From assembly GCA_019802505.1 (NCBI GenBank), contig JAFMOC010000082.1, positions 827,501 through 891,500 on the forward strand: a stretch of 64,000 nt of DNA, written 5' to 3'. Positions 22,109 to 33,167 of this stretch are shown here, piece after piece (position 1 is the stretch's first letter; each line of letters begins with the position of its first letter). This stretch comes from Corydoras sp. C115 (lineage: Eukaryota; Chordata; Actinopteri; Siluriformes; Callichthyidae). The notes beneath the pieces were generated by a model. The model did not search any database. It was given only the letters and a program-made list of their open reading frames with translations, and was not told the origin of the DNA. The position numbers and the translations under genes are program-made.

Positions 22109-22350
22109 GGGCGGCTCGGTGGTGTAGTGGTCAGCACGTCCACCTCTCGGTGCTGGGGATCCAGGTTCGAATCTCAATATGAGTTGAGTTTGCATGTTCT
22201 CCCTGTGTCCTGCGTGGGTTTCCTCCGGGTTCTCCGGTTTCCTCCCACAGTCCAAAAACATGGATCAAGTCAATTGAATTCTCCAAATTGCCCCATATAG
22301 AGTGTGTGTGTGTGAGTGAGTATGTGCCCAGCGATGGGTTGGCGCCCTGA
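22109..22350 (+). mobile_element. V-SINE, 3' truncated, variant head
   Basis: Head GGCGGCTCGGTGGTGTAGTG; ends abruptly at GGCGCCCTGAG where the composite repeat begins. Confidence 0.75.
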
Positions 22351-22566
22351 GATTATCTCCGCGTGGTACCGCGGCGGAACTGCAGAACCCTGGCAGGGGA
22401 CGGAATGAAGTCCCAAAAGCCGGCGACGCTGCAGCGTGTCCTCATGCGTTTGTTGTTTGTTGTGGTTGGTGTAACGTTCGGGTCCTGAATGATCCCCCTC
22501 ATCAGATCTGAGGTTCTATGTTCCTTGATCTCCTCTGTTATATTCATTTATTTAGATTTGGTCATG
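22351..22566 (+). repeat. Host unit of composite repeat, copy 1
   Basis: ATTATCTCCGCGTGGTACCG, GCCGGCGACGCTGCAGCGTG and ATGATCCCCCTCATCAGATC; same as 30583-30800 and in part 28137-28286. Confidence 0.8.
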
Positions 22567-22900
22567 GCGGCACGGTGGCTTAGTAGTTTGGCATGTTCTC
22601 CTCTCAGCACTAGAGATTCCCGGTTCGAATCCCCATCTGGGTGGAGTTTCCATGTTCTCCCCATGTCCGCGTGGGTTTCCTCCGGGTTCTCCGGTTTCCT
22701 CCCACAGTCCAAAAACATGGATCAAGTCAATTGAATTCTCCAAATTGCCCCATATAGAGTGTGTCTGTGTGAGTGAGTGTGTGCCTAGCGATAGATTGGC
22801 GCTCTGTCCTGGGTGTATCTGCCCAGCGCCCGAAACGTTCTCCCCTGGATGAGCCCCCCCATGACCCTAATATACAATAAAGTGGAAGATAATGAATGAC
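22567..22900 (+). mobile_element. V-SINE of composite copy 1
   Basis: Preceded by GATTTGGTCATGGCGG as in the other composite copies; its tail flank differs. Confidence 0.82.
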
Positions 22901-22931
22901 TAAAGTAATGAATATTCATCTCATCCCATTA

Positions 22932-23243
22932 GGGTGGCACGGTGACTTAGTGGTTTAGCATGTTCTCCACTCAGCTCTCGGGATTCCCGGTTCGAATCCC
23001 AATCTGGGTGGAGTTTCCATGTTCTCCCCGAGTTCGTGTGGGTTTCCTCCGGGTTCTCCGGTTTCCTCCCACAGTCCAAAAACATGGATCAAGTCAATTG
23101 AGTTCTCCAAATTGCCCCATATAGAGTGTGTCTGTGTGAGTGAGTGTGTGTCCAGCGATAGATTGGCACCCTGTCCTGGGTGTATCTGCCCAGCGCCCGA
23201 CCGAAATGTTCTCTCCTGGATGGGCATGGGGAACCCCCCCCCT
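22932..23243 (+). mobile_element. V-SINE, 3' end missing
   Basis: Ends in the C-run at the GGAACCCC position, then MITE sequence. Confidence 0.8.
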
Positions 23244-23245
23244 CA

Positions 23246-23480
23246 TCCTCTTGTCAGGAGCATACAGAACAGGTATCATTTGGGTGGTGGATTGTTGATC
23301 GTCAGTTCTGCAGTGACACTGATGTGGTGAGGGGGGCTTTTAGTGCAGCAGTGCTGCTGTAGTTTCATTTAAACACCTCAGTCACACTGCTGGGATAGGA
23401 CTAAAGCCCCCGCCCAATAACCCCTGCTCTGTGGAGGTACTATTGGGGTTCTGAGCATTAGAACAGAGTACAGTATATAA
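23246..23480 (+). mobile_element. Fold-back MITE fragment
   Basis: Core only (AACAGGTATCATTTGGGTGG to ATTAGAACAGAGTACAG), abutting the truncated end of a V-SINE. Confidence 0.7.
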
Positions 23481-23569
23481 GAATGTGATGATACTTCTTG
23501 ATGTTTAAGCCCCTTCTCAGACTTTTGCCTCATGTCGGGTTTTTAATCTTGGGGGGGGGGGGGGGGGTG

Positions 23570-23795
23570 TTTACGGCGCGCGCTCGCTAATTGCCCCCGT
23601 GGACGCGGCGTGACGGCACCGCGCACGCGCATGCGCGCCGGGAGCGAAAGGTGGGGAGCGTAAAAAGGCTCGTGCTGCAGGAGCGCGAGCTCAGACGGAC
23701 GGACGCACGGAACCCGCGCGCTGCGCACACACACACACACACAGAGAACCACACACACACACAGAAGCACGGAGCTCCAGGCGCAGGCTGAGAGG
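23570..23795 (+). promoter_or_regulatory. flnb: FLNB core promoter and 5'UTR
   Basis: A CpG-dense block directly upstream of the FLNB start. It contains two overlapping matches to the NRF-1 consensus YGCGCANGCGCR (23620-23631 and 23626-23637) and a weak TATA-like GTAAAAAG at 23660-23667. The probable 5'UTR carries a CA-repeat (23729-23762). The ATG at 23796 has A at -3. The transcription start is not defined by sequence; roughly 23690 would fit the TATA-like element. Confidence 0.6.
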
Positions 23796-24087
23796 ATGCC
23801 GGCGACGGAGAAGGACCTGGCGGAGGACGCGCCGTGGAAGAAGATCCAGCAGAACACGTTCACGCGCTGGTGCAACGAGCACCTGAAGGTCGTGAACAAG
23901 CGGATCTCGGACCTGCAGCTGGACCTGAGCGACGGGCTGCGGCTGATCGCGCTGCTTGAGGTGCTCAGCCAGAAGCAGATGTACAGGAAGTACCACGCGC
24001 GGCCCACCTTCCGCCAGATGAAGCTGGAGAACGTGTCCGTGGCGCTGGAGTTTCTGGACCGCGAGAACATCCGCCTCGTCTCCATAG
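23796..24087 (+). CDS. flnb: FLNB exon 1 (N-terminus and most of CH1)
   Basis: ATG at 23796, donor GTGAGC at 24088, 292 nt (97 codons plus 1 nt). Encodes MPATEKDLAEDAPWKKIQQN, then TFTRWCNEHLKVVNKRISDL, LDLSDGLRLIALLEVLSQK and RPTFRQMKLENVSVALEFL, ending in RLVSI. This is the first calponin-homology domain; KKIQQNTFTRWCNEHL includes the first actin-binding site and DLSDGLRLIALLE is the CH signature. No in-frame upstream ATG competes within the GC-rich leader. GC at third positions is very high. Confidence 0.97.
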
Positions 24088-24260
24088 GTGAGCCACCTGA
24101 CGCATGCGCGCTGCCTCGCGCCGCCTCACCTGCCCGCGCGCACTGATCCTCAACGGCGGCGGCGGCTTCTCATTCAGTTTTACTGAAGTTCATTCATCCA
24201 TCAGATAACGTCTTACACTGTACTAGGGTGGTGGTGGAGGGTGGTGGTGGTGGTGGTGGT

Positions 24261-24475
24261 GGCGTGGTAGCTCAGTGGTGGGGTGTTGGCTGTCCAAGCT
24301 GAAGGTTGGGGGTTCAAATCCCAGGTCCACTGAAGTTACCAATGTGGGTTCTTCAGCAAGACCCTTAACCCTCATTGCTCCAGGGATGTTGTGATGAACC
24401 CTGTGCTCACCTTGTAAGTCGCTTTGGATAAAAACGTCCAATAAATGACCAAATGTAATGTAAATGTAAATGGTG
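24261..24475 (+). mobile_element. Second-family SINE, full copy, in FLNB intron 1
   Basis: From GGCGTGGTAGCTCAGTGGTG to AATAAATGACCAAATGTAAT; flanked by GGTGGTGGAGGG-like runs. Confidence 0.8.
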
Positions 24476-24526
24476 GTGGTGGAGGGTGGGTGGTGGTTAG
24501 TGGGTGGGTGGGTTTAGTGGTTCTCG

Positions 24527-24802
24527 AGGGGAGAAAGTTTCGGGCGCTGGACAGATACACCCAGAACAGGGCGCCGGTATATAACTTTACAGAGACACAA
24601 ACACACTCTCTATGGGGCAACTTTGGAGAATTCAATTCACCTTGAATCCATGGTTTTGGACTGGGGGAGGAAACTGGAGAATGTGGAGGAAACCCACACG
24701 GACACGGGGAGAACATGGAAACTCCACCCAGATTGGGATTCAAACCGGGAATCCCCAGCGCTGAGAGGAGAACATGCTAAACCACTAAGCCACCATGCCG
24801 CC
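24527..24802 (-). mobile_element. V-SINE, diverged, tail missing
   Basis: Starts at GGGGAGAAAGTTTCGGGCGC; body variants such as GGAGAATGTGGAGG suggest age. Confidence 0.72.
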
Positions 24803-24814
24803 TTTTACTCCATC

Positions 24815-25108
24815 CATGCCCATGCCCATCCTAATCCAGGGGAGAACCTTTTGGGCGCTGGGCAGATACACCCAGGACAGGGCGCCAGTCTATCTCTTTA
24901 CACTCACTCACACAGACACACTCTATATGGGGCAATTTTGGAGAATTCAATTCACCTTGAATCCATGTTTTTGGACTGTGGGAGGAAACCGGAGAACCCG
25001 GAGGAAACCCACACGGACTTGGGGAGAACATTGAAACTCCACCCAGATTGGGATTCGAACCGGGAATCCCTAGCGCTGAGAGGAGAACATGCTCAACACC
25101 ATGCCCCC
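24815..25108 (-). mobile_element. V-SINE, tail missing
   Basis: Adjacent to the preceding copy in the same orientation; shares its CAATTCACCTTGAATCCATG variant, so both belong to one subgroup or arose by duplication. Confidence 0.75.
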
Positions 25109-25155
25109 TTGTGGCCTTTTACTGAATTAAAAATGAATAAATAATTCTCAGTTCG

Positions 25156-25504
25156 GGCGGCACAGTGGCTTAATGGTCAGCACGTTCGCCTCTCAGCGCT
25201 AGGGATTCCCGGTTCGAATCCCCATCTGGGTGGAGTTTCCATGTTCTCCCCGTGTCTCCGTGGGTTTCCTCCGGGTTCTCAGGTTTCCTCCCACAGTCCA
25301 AAAAACATGGATCAAGTCAATTGAATTCTCAAAATTGCCCCATATAGAGTGTGTCTGTGTGAGTGAGTGTGTGCCCAGAGATAGATTGGTGCCCTGTCCT
25401 GGGTCTATCTGCCCAGCGCCCGAGACGTTCTCCCTTGGATGGGCATGGGGAACCCCACCGCGACCCTAATAGAGGATAAAGCGGGAGATAATGAATGAAT
25501 GAAT
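25156..25504 (+). mobile_element. V-SINE, full length
   Basis: Head GGGCGGCACAGTGGCTTAAT, (GAAT)n tail; CTCAGTTC flanks both ends (25148, 25505) as a probable target-site duplication. Confidence 0.85.
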
Positions 25505-26035
25505 TCTCAGTTCATCGTTTGTTCGGCGTCTCATTAAAGCGACTGTATGTGACGTACGGGTTCATGTAAAACGTTTGCACACCCAATTTTAACATCTGCA
25601 GGATATAAACTCCCACAGTGCTGCATGTTTACTGCTTTAAAACTGTATTAGGAGATGAAACTTTGTATCAAGTTAACGATAATGACGCAGATTTGAGCTT
25701 TAATTTATTATTATATTACATTTATATATATATATATATTATTATTATTATAGAGGTTGTTAATAAAGGCGGGAGGAAATCTGCACCCTTGACGCTTTAT
25801 TACACAAAGCCTCTGGTTCTACATGTTCTGTCCGTTTCATCATTGTCGGCGATCATAAAGCTGCACTTTGTGTGTGTGTGTAAATTAAAATAAAAAAATA
25901 ATAAATATATATATAATATATATAATATAAAAAATATATATAAATAAATATATATATATACACACACACACAACTGTTTCCAATAGTAATGCGCATGAAA
26001 GTCACTTTACTGACTGTATTCTGTGCTTTAACGGT

Positions 26036-26390
26036 TAGAACCAGGTGCTATATGGGTGGTGGATGGTTCTCAGCATTGCCGTGACCATGTGGTGGTGTGT
26101 GTAGTGCGTCTCTGGTTCGATTGCGTCACACACTGCAGTACGGCTGAGGTTTCTAAACACCGTGCACTCCACCATGTACATCTATAATCGAGACTGTAGC
26201 TCTGCCGCAACTCCACCTCTAATCCTCCATTAGGACACGGGATGCTGGTTCGAATCACATTGTGTGAAGGCAGTGCTGCGGTCATCCACCACCTAAATAA
26301 CTCCTGCTCTGTGGTGGTCCTCAAATGAAGGGGACTGACAAAGTGTGTAGAGAAACAGATGGATATAGAACTTGTAGAAGGATGTTCAAG
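26036..26390 (+). mobile_element. Diverged relative of the fold-back MITE
   Basis: Retains GGGTGGTGGATGGTTCTCAG, CCTGCTCTGTGGTGGTCCT and AGAGAAACAGATGGATATAG in the same order, but differs strongly in between. It looks like an older or sister subfamily. Confidence 0.55.
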
Positions 26391-26660
26391 TATTGGGCTG
26401 TTGGGCTGTCACTCTGAAGGTTGTGGGTTCAAATCCCAGATCAGCTGAAGTGGTGGCTCCATTTTTTTGAATCGAGAGTGATTTATAAGTATCTCAACAT
26501 GATGGTTGGGGTCTGAGAGCAGGGCCAGTCACTATTTTTAGTTTGGTAACCTTGGCAATATAAGGGTTAAGGGCCTTGGTCAAGGATCCACATTGTTTGT
26601 TCTACCAACCCAACCTTCAGATTAACTCCCGACACCCCCTACTGCTGGGCCACCTCACTG
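26390..26660. mobile_element. Two second-family SINE fragments in opposite orientation
   Basis: 26395-26460 plus strand (GGTTGTGGGTTCAAATCCCA) and 26560-26660 minus strand (GGTTAAGGGCCTTGGTCAAG). Confidence 0.6.
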
Positions 26661-27896
26661 GTTTGGTGTGGAGGACCGTGAGAGCCCTGACCTCGACCTC
26701 ATCCAACAACTCGGGTATGAACTAGAGCCAAAAAAATGAGTTTGCAAACAGAGCCCCTCCCATCTCACCATCAGTGCCTGTGGGAATTATTGCCGAGTCA
26801 TCCAGAAGAGAACGAACCCACTCCAAAATCTTGTAGAAAGCCCTCCCAGCTGCAAAGATGGGGAACCAAGCTGCACTGTGATGTCATAAAAGCTCCAGTA
26901 AGTGTAATGCATAGATGCCTCGATGTTTTTGTCTAAACAGTGCGCCTCCTGCTGGTTCCGCTCCCTCCTCGTCTCCTTAAACTAATTACACTGAGTGGAG
27001 GTTCCACATGCAATGGGTTCCCAGATGGGTTGTTTTTGCGTAAGCACCGATCTGAGGGTTGATTAGAAAGGCTGGTTGGACTCCGGAGGGAACGCGCTTT
27101 GATAAGCTACTAAAGGCACCGAAGTCATCCTTTAAACTCTGCTACTGTATGACATCATCAGCTTTGAACGTGGGTTCTAGCATGTGCCGTTACAAGGAGC
27201 CTAACCGCTGTAATCACCGCGGGGTAATTGCTGTAATTAGGTGATCGCAGCGGTGCGGTTCCTCTCTTCGGGCGGAAAACACGGCCAAACTGTGTCATGG
27301 CAACACGCGTGTACCGTGCGAGCGGGTCTGTAGGGGGAGCCGCGTGGACCCGGGCCGCCTCTGAAGTCGGCGGGATTAAGGAGCCGCTGCAGCGGATCCG
27401 CTCGCAGCCGGCGCTTTGTGTTCCTCTGGGCGTCGGCCGCCTTCGGATTTGCAGGAGCTGCGAGTTCCCAGGTTCTCGCGCGAGCTGGCGGCGCGGTACC
27501 TGTGCGAGCTTGAAATGAGCCGAGGCGCTCGTTTTAAGAGCTCGACAAGCTCCATCACGCCGACGATTACCCGCCTTTACGCCCATTCAATCGGGCCGGG
27601 GTTACCATCGTGGGGGGGGGGGAGCGCATGAGTCTTTTCACTGCGAGGATTAAAGGTGAATAATGAGGTCCAATCCCACTGACGTCTGCACAAAGCGTGA
27701 AGAGACGCTGCGGGGTGTTCGATAAGAGATGTGGCGGTCGCGTGTGGACATTGAGGGTTCATGACCTTCTGCTTTCGGTGCCAGAACATCGGCACTGAAC
27801 GTTCTAAAGTTGTTCCACTGTGGATGGGTGGAGGCCGTTCAAGGACATTGCTGGCAATTTCCTCGTCAACTATCGAGAACCAAACTAATAAACGTC

Positions 27897-28131
27897 GTCG
27901 CGTCTTCTCTGATGATGCTGGAGCCGTCTGTGGTGAACGTGGTGACATCATGACAACGTGACGGACGTGTTACCGTGGCGACGGGATAATGGGCGTGCGA
28001 GACGGCCGTCCGATGGAGATTGGATCTTGTGAGAGGTTCTCACCTCGGCGTTCTAAAGGCTGGTCTTAAACCAGACGTTCCTCCGGGACGTGATGCCTGG
28101 GTCGGGTTATTAAGACGGGTGTGATCGTGAG
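27897..28131 (+). repeat. 235-bp duplication, left copy
   Basis: GTCGCGTCTTCTCTGATGAT to GACGGGTGTGATCGTGAG; repeats at 28684-28920. Confidence 0.85.
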
Positions 28132-28136
28132 GACCC

Positions 28137-28286
28137 GAAAGCCGGCGACGCTACAGCGTGTCCTCATACGTTTGTTGTTTGTTGGTTGGTGTAACGTTCG
28201 ATTCCTGAATGATCCCCCTCATCAGATCTGAGGTTCTATGTTCCTCAGTCTCCTCTGTTATATTTATGTATTTATATTTGGTCATG
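28137..28286 (+). repeat. Host unit of composite repeat, copy 2 (shorter)
   Basis: Begins at AAAGCCGGCGACGCTACAGC, inside the unit seen at 22351 and 30583. Confidence 0.8.
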
Positions 28287-28637
28287 GCGGCACGGTGGCT
28301 TAGTGGTTAGCACTTTCTCCTCTCAGCACTAGGGGTTCCCGGTTCGAATCCCCATCTGGGTGGAGTTTCCATGTTCTCCCCGTGTCCGCGTGGGTTTCCT
28401 CCGGGTTCTCCGGTGTCCTCCCACAGTCCAAAAACATGCATCAAGTCAATTGAGTTCTCCAAATTGCCCCATATAGAGTGTGTGTGTGTGTGTGAGTGTG
28501 TGCCCAGCGATAGATTGGCGCCCTGTCCTGGGTGTATCTGCCCAGCGCCCGAGACGTTCTCCCCTGGATGGGCATGGGGAACCCCCCCCCCCACGACCCT
28601 AATAGAGGATAAAGCGGAAGATAATGAATGAATGAAT
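28287..28637 (+). mobile_element. V-SINE of composite copy 2
   Basis: Flanked by TATTTGGTCAT on both sides, i.e. a target-site duplication within an older SINE tail (28638-28680 TTTATTGGACGCTTTTATCC). Confidence 0.85.
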
Positions 28638-28683
28638 ATTTGGTCATTTATTGGACGCTTTTATCCAAAGCGACTTAGAAGGG

Positions 28684-28920
28684 TCGCGTCTTCTCTGATG
28701 ATGCTGGAGCCGTCTGTGGTGAACGTGGTGACATCATGACAACGTGACGGACGTGTCACCGTGGCGACGGGATAATCGGGGTGTGAGACGCCGTGATCGG
28801 GGATGGAGATTGGATCTCGTGAGAGGTTCTCACCTCGGCGTTCTAAAGGCTGGCCTCAAACCAGACGTTCCTCCGGGACGTGACGCCTGGGTCGGGTTAT
28901 TAGGACGGGTGTGATCGTGA
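28684..28920 (+). repeat. 235-bp duplication, right copy
   Basis: Same ends as the left copy with about a dozen differences; the composite repeat sits exactly between the copies. Confidence 0.85.
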
Positions 28921-29256
28921 GCCAGATGTGAGCTCATTACCATGTCACGTATCTGCAGAACCACGAGGGGAATTTCTCCTTAATGTGGCCGGGAATGACG
29001 ACCAACCGGTCGACAGCCAGAGGGAACCGTGCTCATTAACGACGGAACGTTCTGACTGCGTCCACGAAACATCGGCGTGGAAACCAATACGAACATTTAC
29101 GATTTGAACATCGAATTAGAATTAAAACCTGCTGCTCATATGACTTTTAAAGAATATACGCTGTGAGACTCGACGTTCTCGCGTTCCGTAGAGCCGCGTG
29201 GTTATAGAACACGTTCTGGCTCTTCTGTAAACTTTAGTCTCAGTTCAGTTTTTATA

Positions 29257-29610
29257 TTCATTCATTCATCCATTATCTCCCGCTTTATCCTCTATTAGGG
29301 TCGTGGTGGGGTTCCCCATGCCCATCCAGGGGAGAACGTCTCGGGCGCTGGGCAGATAGACCCAGGACAGGGCGCCAATCCATCGCTGGGCACACACTCA
29401 CTCACACAGACACACTCTATATGGGGCAATTTGGAGAACTCAATTGACTTGATCCATGTTTTTGGGCTGTGGGAGGAAACCGGAGAACCCGGAGGAAACC
29501 CACGCGGACACGGGGAGAACATGGAAACTCCACCCAGATGGGGATTCGAACCGGGAATCCCTAGCGCTGAGAGGAGAACATGCCAAACCACTAAGCCACC
29601 GTGCCGCCCT
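29257..29610 (-). mobile_element. V-SINE, full length
   Basis: CTCAGTTTTTAT flanks both sides (29245, 29608), a probable target-site duplication, so a fairly young insertion. Confidence 0.87.
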
Positions 29611-29896
29611 CAGTTTTTATAGATTTAATTAATTAATTTATTTTTGTTTAAAGAAAGCATCCCGGTGCTAAGAGTTCCACATGCACGCAGATGTTCTACA
29701 CATCAGTGAGTGGGTCAAGTGGGCGGGGCCGGGGAGGTCACGCCTCCTTGTGGTTTGTCCTCCTTCTTTGAGGATGAGGACAAACGTATGAGTGATGTCA
29801 CTGTACAACAACAGCACTCAAGGTATGTGAGGTCGAAATTCACTGCCTGCCACTAAAAGGTCACATGATTATTTCATGGCAGTAGGTGGAGTTAAA

Positions 29897-30246
29897 GGGC
29901 GGCAGGGTGGCTTAGTGGTTTAGCATGTTCTCCTCTCAGCGCTGGGGATTCCCGGTTCAAATCCCCATCTGGGTGGAGTTTCCATGTTCTCCCCGTGTCC
30001 ACGTGGGTTTCCTCAGGGTTCTCCGGTTTCCTCCCACAGTCCAAAAACCTGGATCAAGGTCAATTGAGTTCTCCAAATTGCCCCATATAGATTGTGTCTG
30101 TGTGAGTGAGCGTGTGTCCATTGATAGATTGGCGTCCTGTCCTGGGTGTATCTGCCCAGCGCCCAAGACGTTCTCCCCTGGATGGGCATGGGGAACCCCA
30201 CCGCGACCCTAATATAGAATGAAGCGGAAGATAAATGGAGGATGGA
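29897..30246 (+). mobile_element. V-SINE, full length
   Basis: GGTGGAGTTAAA flanks both sides (29885, 30247), a probable target-site duplication. Confidence 0.87.
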
Positions 30247-30582
30247 TGGTGGAGTTAAAAGGGGGCGTGTCCATACGTTTGAACATTTGTAACATTGGGA
30301 ACGTCCATCATCCCGTCTTCCTCCCATAATGCAGTCGGAACGTTCTTTAAACGCAGAGAATCCGTCTGAAGGCACTGGTTTCCGTGTTCGGCGGACAGAT
30401 GAGCCGGGGTTTTGCACTTTTCCACGTCTCTGTGGTCTCGGGTTCGAACCGTGACTCGACTCGCTGTGGGAGTTGAACGGCTTCCAGCGAATATGGCTTC
30501 AATTACGCGAGGTTCTCCGGTGTTCTGAAACGGCCCGGGCGGTTTTCTTAAGAATGCTCCTCTTTCCTACAATTACTTCAGG

Positions 30583-30800
30583 AGATTATCTCCGCGTGGT
30601 ACCGCGGCGGAACTGCAGAACCCTGGCAAGGAGGCGGAATGAAGTCCCGAAAGCCGGCGACGCTGCAGCGTGTCCTCATGCGTTTGTTGTTTGTTGTGGT
30701 TGGTGTAACGTTCGGGTCCTGAATGATCCCCCTCATCAGATCTGAGGTTCTATGTTCCTCTGTCTCCTCTGTTATATTTATATATTTAGATTTGGTCATG
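30583..30800 (+). repeat. Host unit of composite repeat, copy 3
   Basis: ATTATCTCCGCGTGGTACCG through ATGATCCCCCTCATCAGATC to GATTTGGTCAT, nearly identical to copy 1. Confidence 0.82.
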
Positions 30801-31148
30801 GCGGCACGGTGGCTTAGTGGTTTAGCATGTTCTCCTCGCAGCACTAGGGATTCCCGGTTCGAATCCCCATCTGGGTGGAGTTTCCATGTTCTCCCCGTGT
30901 CCGCGTGGGTTTCCTCCGGGTTCTCCGGTTTCGTCCCACAGTCCAAAAACATGGATAAAGTCAATTGAGTTCTCCAAATTGCCCCATATAGAGTGTGTAT
31001 GTGTGAGTGAGTGTGTGCCCAGTGATAGATTGGCGCCCTGTCCTGGGTGTATCTGCCCAGCGCCCGAAATGTTCTCCCCTGGATGGGCATGGGGAACCCC
31101 ACCTCGACCCTAATAGAGGATAAAGCGGAAGATAATGAATGAATGAAT
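30801..31148 (+). mobile_element. V-SINE of composite copy 3
   Basis: Same insertion point as 28287 (ATTTGGTCAT at both sides), followed by the minus-strand SINE it had entered. Confidence 0.86.
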
Positions 31149-31345
31149 ATTTGGTCATTTAGCAGATGCTTTTATCCAAAGCCACTTACAAGGTGAGCAC
31201 AGGGTTCATCACAACATCCCTGGAGCAATGAGGGTTAAGGGTCTTGCTCAAGGACCCACATTGGTAACTTCAGTGGACCTGGGATTTGAACCCCCAACCT
31301 TCAGATTGACAGCCCAACACCCGAACCACTGAGCTACCACTCCCT
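31139..31345 (-). mobile_element. Second-family SINE hosting a V-SINE insertion
   Basis: AGATGCTTTTATCCAAAGCC to CCGAACCACTGAGCTACCAC; its distal ATTTGGTCAT end is duplicated around the V-SINE at 30801. Confidence 0.8.
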
Positions 31346-31844
31346 CTATTAAGCGACTCCTAATGATTTTTCGGTGTTCTGTGTCTTAACGGTTCTGTTT
31401 CCTTCCTTGTCCAACTTCTCTGAATCGTTTGTGAACAAGCGTCCATGGGTCCTGAAGAACAGACGTCTCCAGCTTGCCGGTTCTGTGAGAACCACACTAT
31501 TTGTTGTCTACATGTCGGTGACACTCAGCCGGCGAACTGTAAACGGGTCGCTCGTGTTTCACAGCCACAGACTGTTCGGTTCTTCATGGCGTTATTGTCG
31601 TCAGAAGCTCGTTCGTGGGTTCTGTCTGCGTTTCTCGGGGATCTCCGGTTCGGATTCTTTGGCCTGAAACCGAAGTGAGAACATCTTCATGTTTTATTTA
31701 AACTGCAAAGACAGATTTATTAAGATGAGGTCGTGTTGTCAGTATTTAATTAAATGTATTTCTTGGTTTTAGTAGCGTGACTAAAGGCAATTGGTTGCAA
31801 TTACTTTATATAAAGTAGCGTCTCTTTTGGTTTGGGTTCCTCGG

Positions 31845-31945
31845 TGATTTAAGGCGTTGGGTTATTAATCTGAAGGCTGAAGGTCCAGTGATGTCACCAA
31901 TGTGGGTTCTTAAATAAGATCTTTAACTCTCATTGGTCCAGAGGT
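31845..31945 (+). mobile_element. Second-family SINE, degenerate
   Basis: GTTGGGTTATTAATCTGAAG and ACCAATGTGGGTTCTTAAAT. Confidence 0.6.
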
Positions 31946-32210
31946 TACAAAAACAATGCCCCAGCACGTCCACATGGTTTGGGCAGCAACATCAGTGATT
32001 GGTTGCCAAGAGTGATTAGTAATTAGTGCTATTGTGCTCAGGGGGAACAGTATTCTGTGTCCGTTAACTTTAACTTCTATTTTATTTAAATAAAAACAAA
32101 GCAGTTTGCGCTGTGTGCAGGAGATGTCATCACGAACCCGGACCGAGAATGAGCTGATCAATCATTCAGAATATTTTGGGTTCTAAGTTGGAGTTGGAGA
32201 CTTGGGTTGG

Positions 32211-32568
32211 GGGGGGGCACGGTGGTTTAGTGGTTTGCACGTTCACCTTTCAGCGTTGGGCATTCCCAGTTGGAATCCCAATTCCAAAATGGGTGGAGTT
32301 TCCATTGTTCTCCCCGTGTCTGGGTGGGTTTCCTCAGAGTTCTACGGTTTCCTCCTACAGTCCAAAAACATGGAGCAAGGTCAATTGAGTTCTCCAAATT
32401 GCCCCAATATAGAGTGTGTGTGTGAGTGAGTGTGTGTCCAGAGATAGACTGGCACCCTGTCCTGGATGTATCTGCCCAGCGCCCGAAACGTTCTCCCCTG
32501 GATGGGCATGGGGAACCCCCCCCCCCCCAAGACCCTAGTAGAGGATAAAGCAGAAGATAATGGATGGA
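32211..32568 (+). mobile_element. V-SINE, diverged
   Basis: Duplicated CCCAATTCCAAAATGGG in the head-core border; GACTTGGGTTGG flanks both ends (32199, 32575), a target-site duplication. Confidence 0.82.
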
Positions 32569-32579
32569 TCGGTGGACTT

Positions 32580-32775
32580 GGGTTGGTGTGGTAGCCTAAT
32601 GGTTTGTTCGGGTGTTGGGCTGTCAATCTAAAGGTTATGGGTTCAAATCCCAGGTTCACTGAAGTTACCACCGTAGATATTTACCCCTCATTTCTCTGGG
32701 GGGCAGTTTCATGACCCACCCCGTCTTTTGGCGCCAACCAAGTTGGAAAACTTGTAGGTTGTTTTGGGTGAAGTG
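32580..32775 (+). mobile_element. Second-family SINE, degenerate
   Basis: GGTGTTGGGCTGTCAATCTA and GGGTTCAAATCCCAGGTTCA. Confidence 0.68.
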
Positions 32776-33167
32776 ACCAAATCTGAACTCAAATGTGATG
32801 AACGGCTGTTGAAAGCAGTGGTTGGGGTTTAAACTGCTCTGATTGGAATCAAGCCGCTGAACGGGGTCTGACGTTTTGGAGACCTCATCCCCGATGACAC
32901 GCCCCCTTGTGGGTGGGACGACGACGACGCTCTGTGTTGTGCTGACGTTTGACGTTCGCGAGTCTTCAGCTAAGCTCAGCTCTAAAGTATAAACCAGGCC
33001 TGAGTGTCTTTCCATGTGTTCCCCCACATGGTCACTCCAAGTTCACCCATCAGGCCTTGGGCTCGGTCCAGCAACCGCAAGCCACACGGCGGTTAACTTT
33101 ACGGCTTTTATAGCTCTGGCAGTTCCCCCCGTTCGGAGGCTGATGCGCGTTGCATCGTCTCCTGTCT

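Larger units (their letters stand above)
13511..23569. other. SLMAP-FLNB intergenic region
   Basis: After the SLMAP 3'UTR the spacer consists largely of MITE copies (15046-15925), V-SINEs (16299-23243) and a 310-bp duplication. Stretches without recognisable content are 16922-17360, 19420-19780, 20470-20940, 21230-21390 and 21847-22108. No open frame with splice sites or codon bias suggests a further gene. Confidence 0.7.

Noticed and set aside
18382..31113. Recurring MFSPCPRGFPPGSPVSSHSP-type proteins
   Set aside because: The same frame appears in every V-SINE copy; it is SINE sequence, not a gene family.
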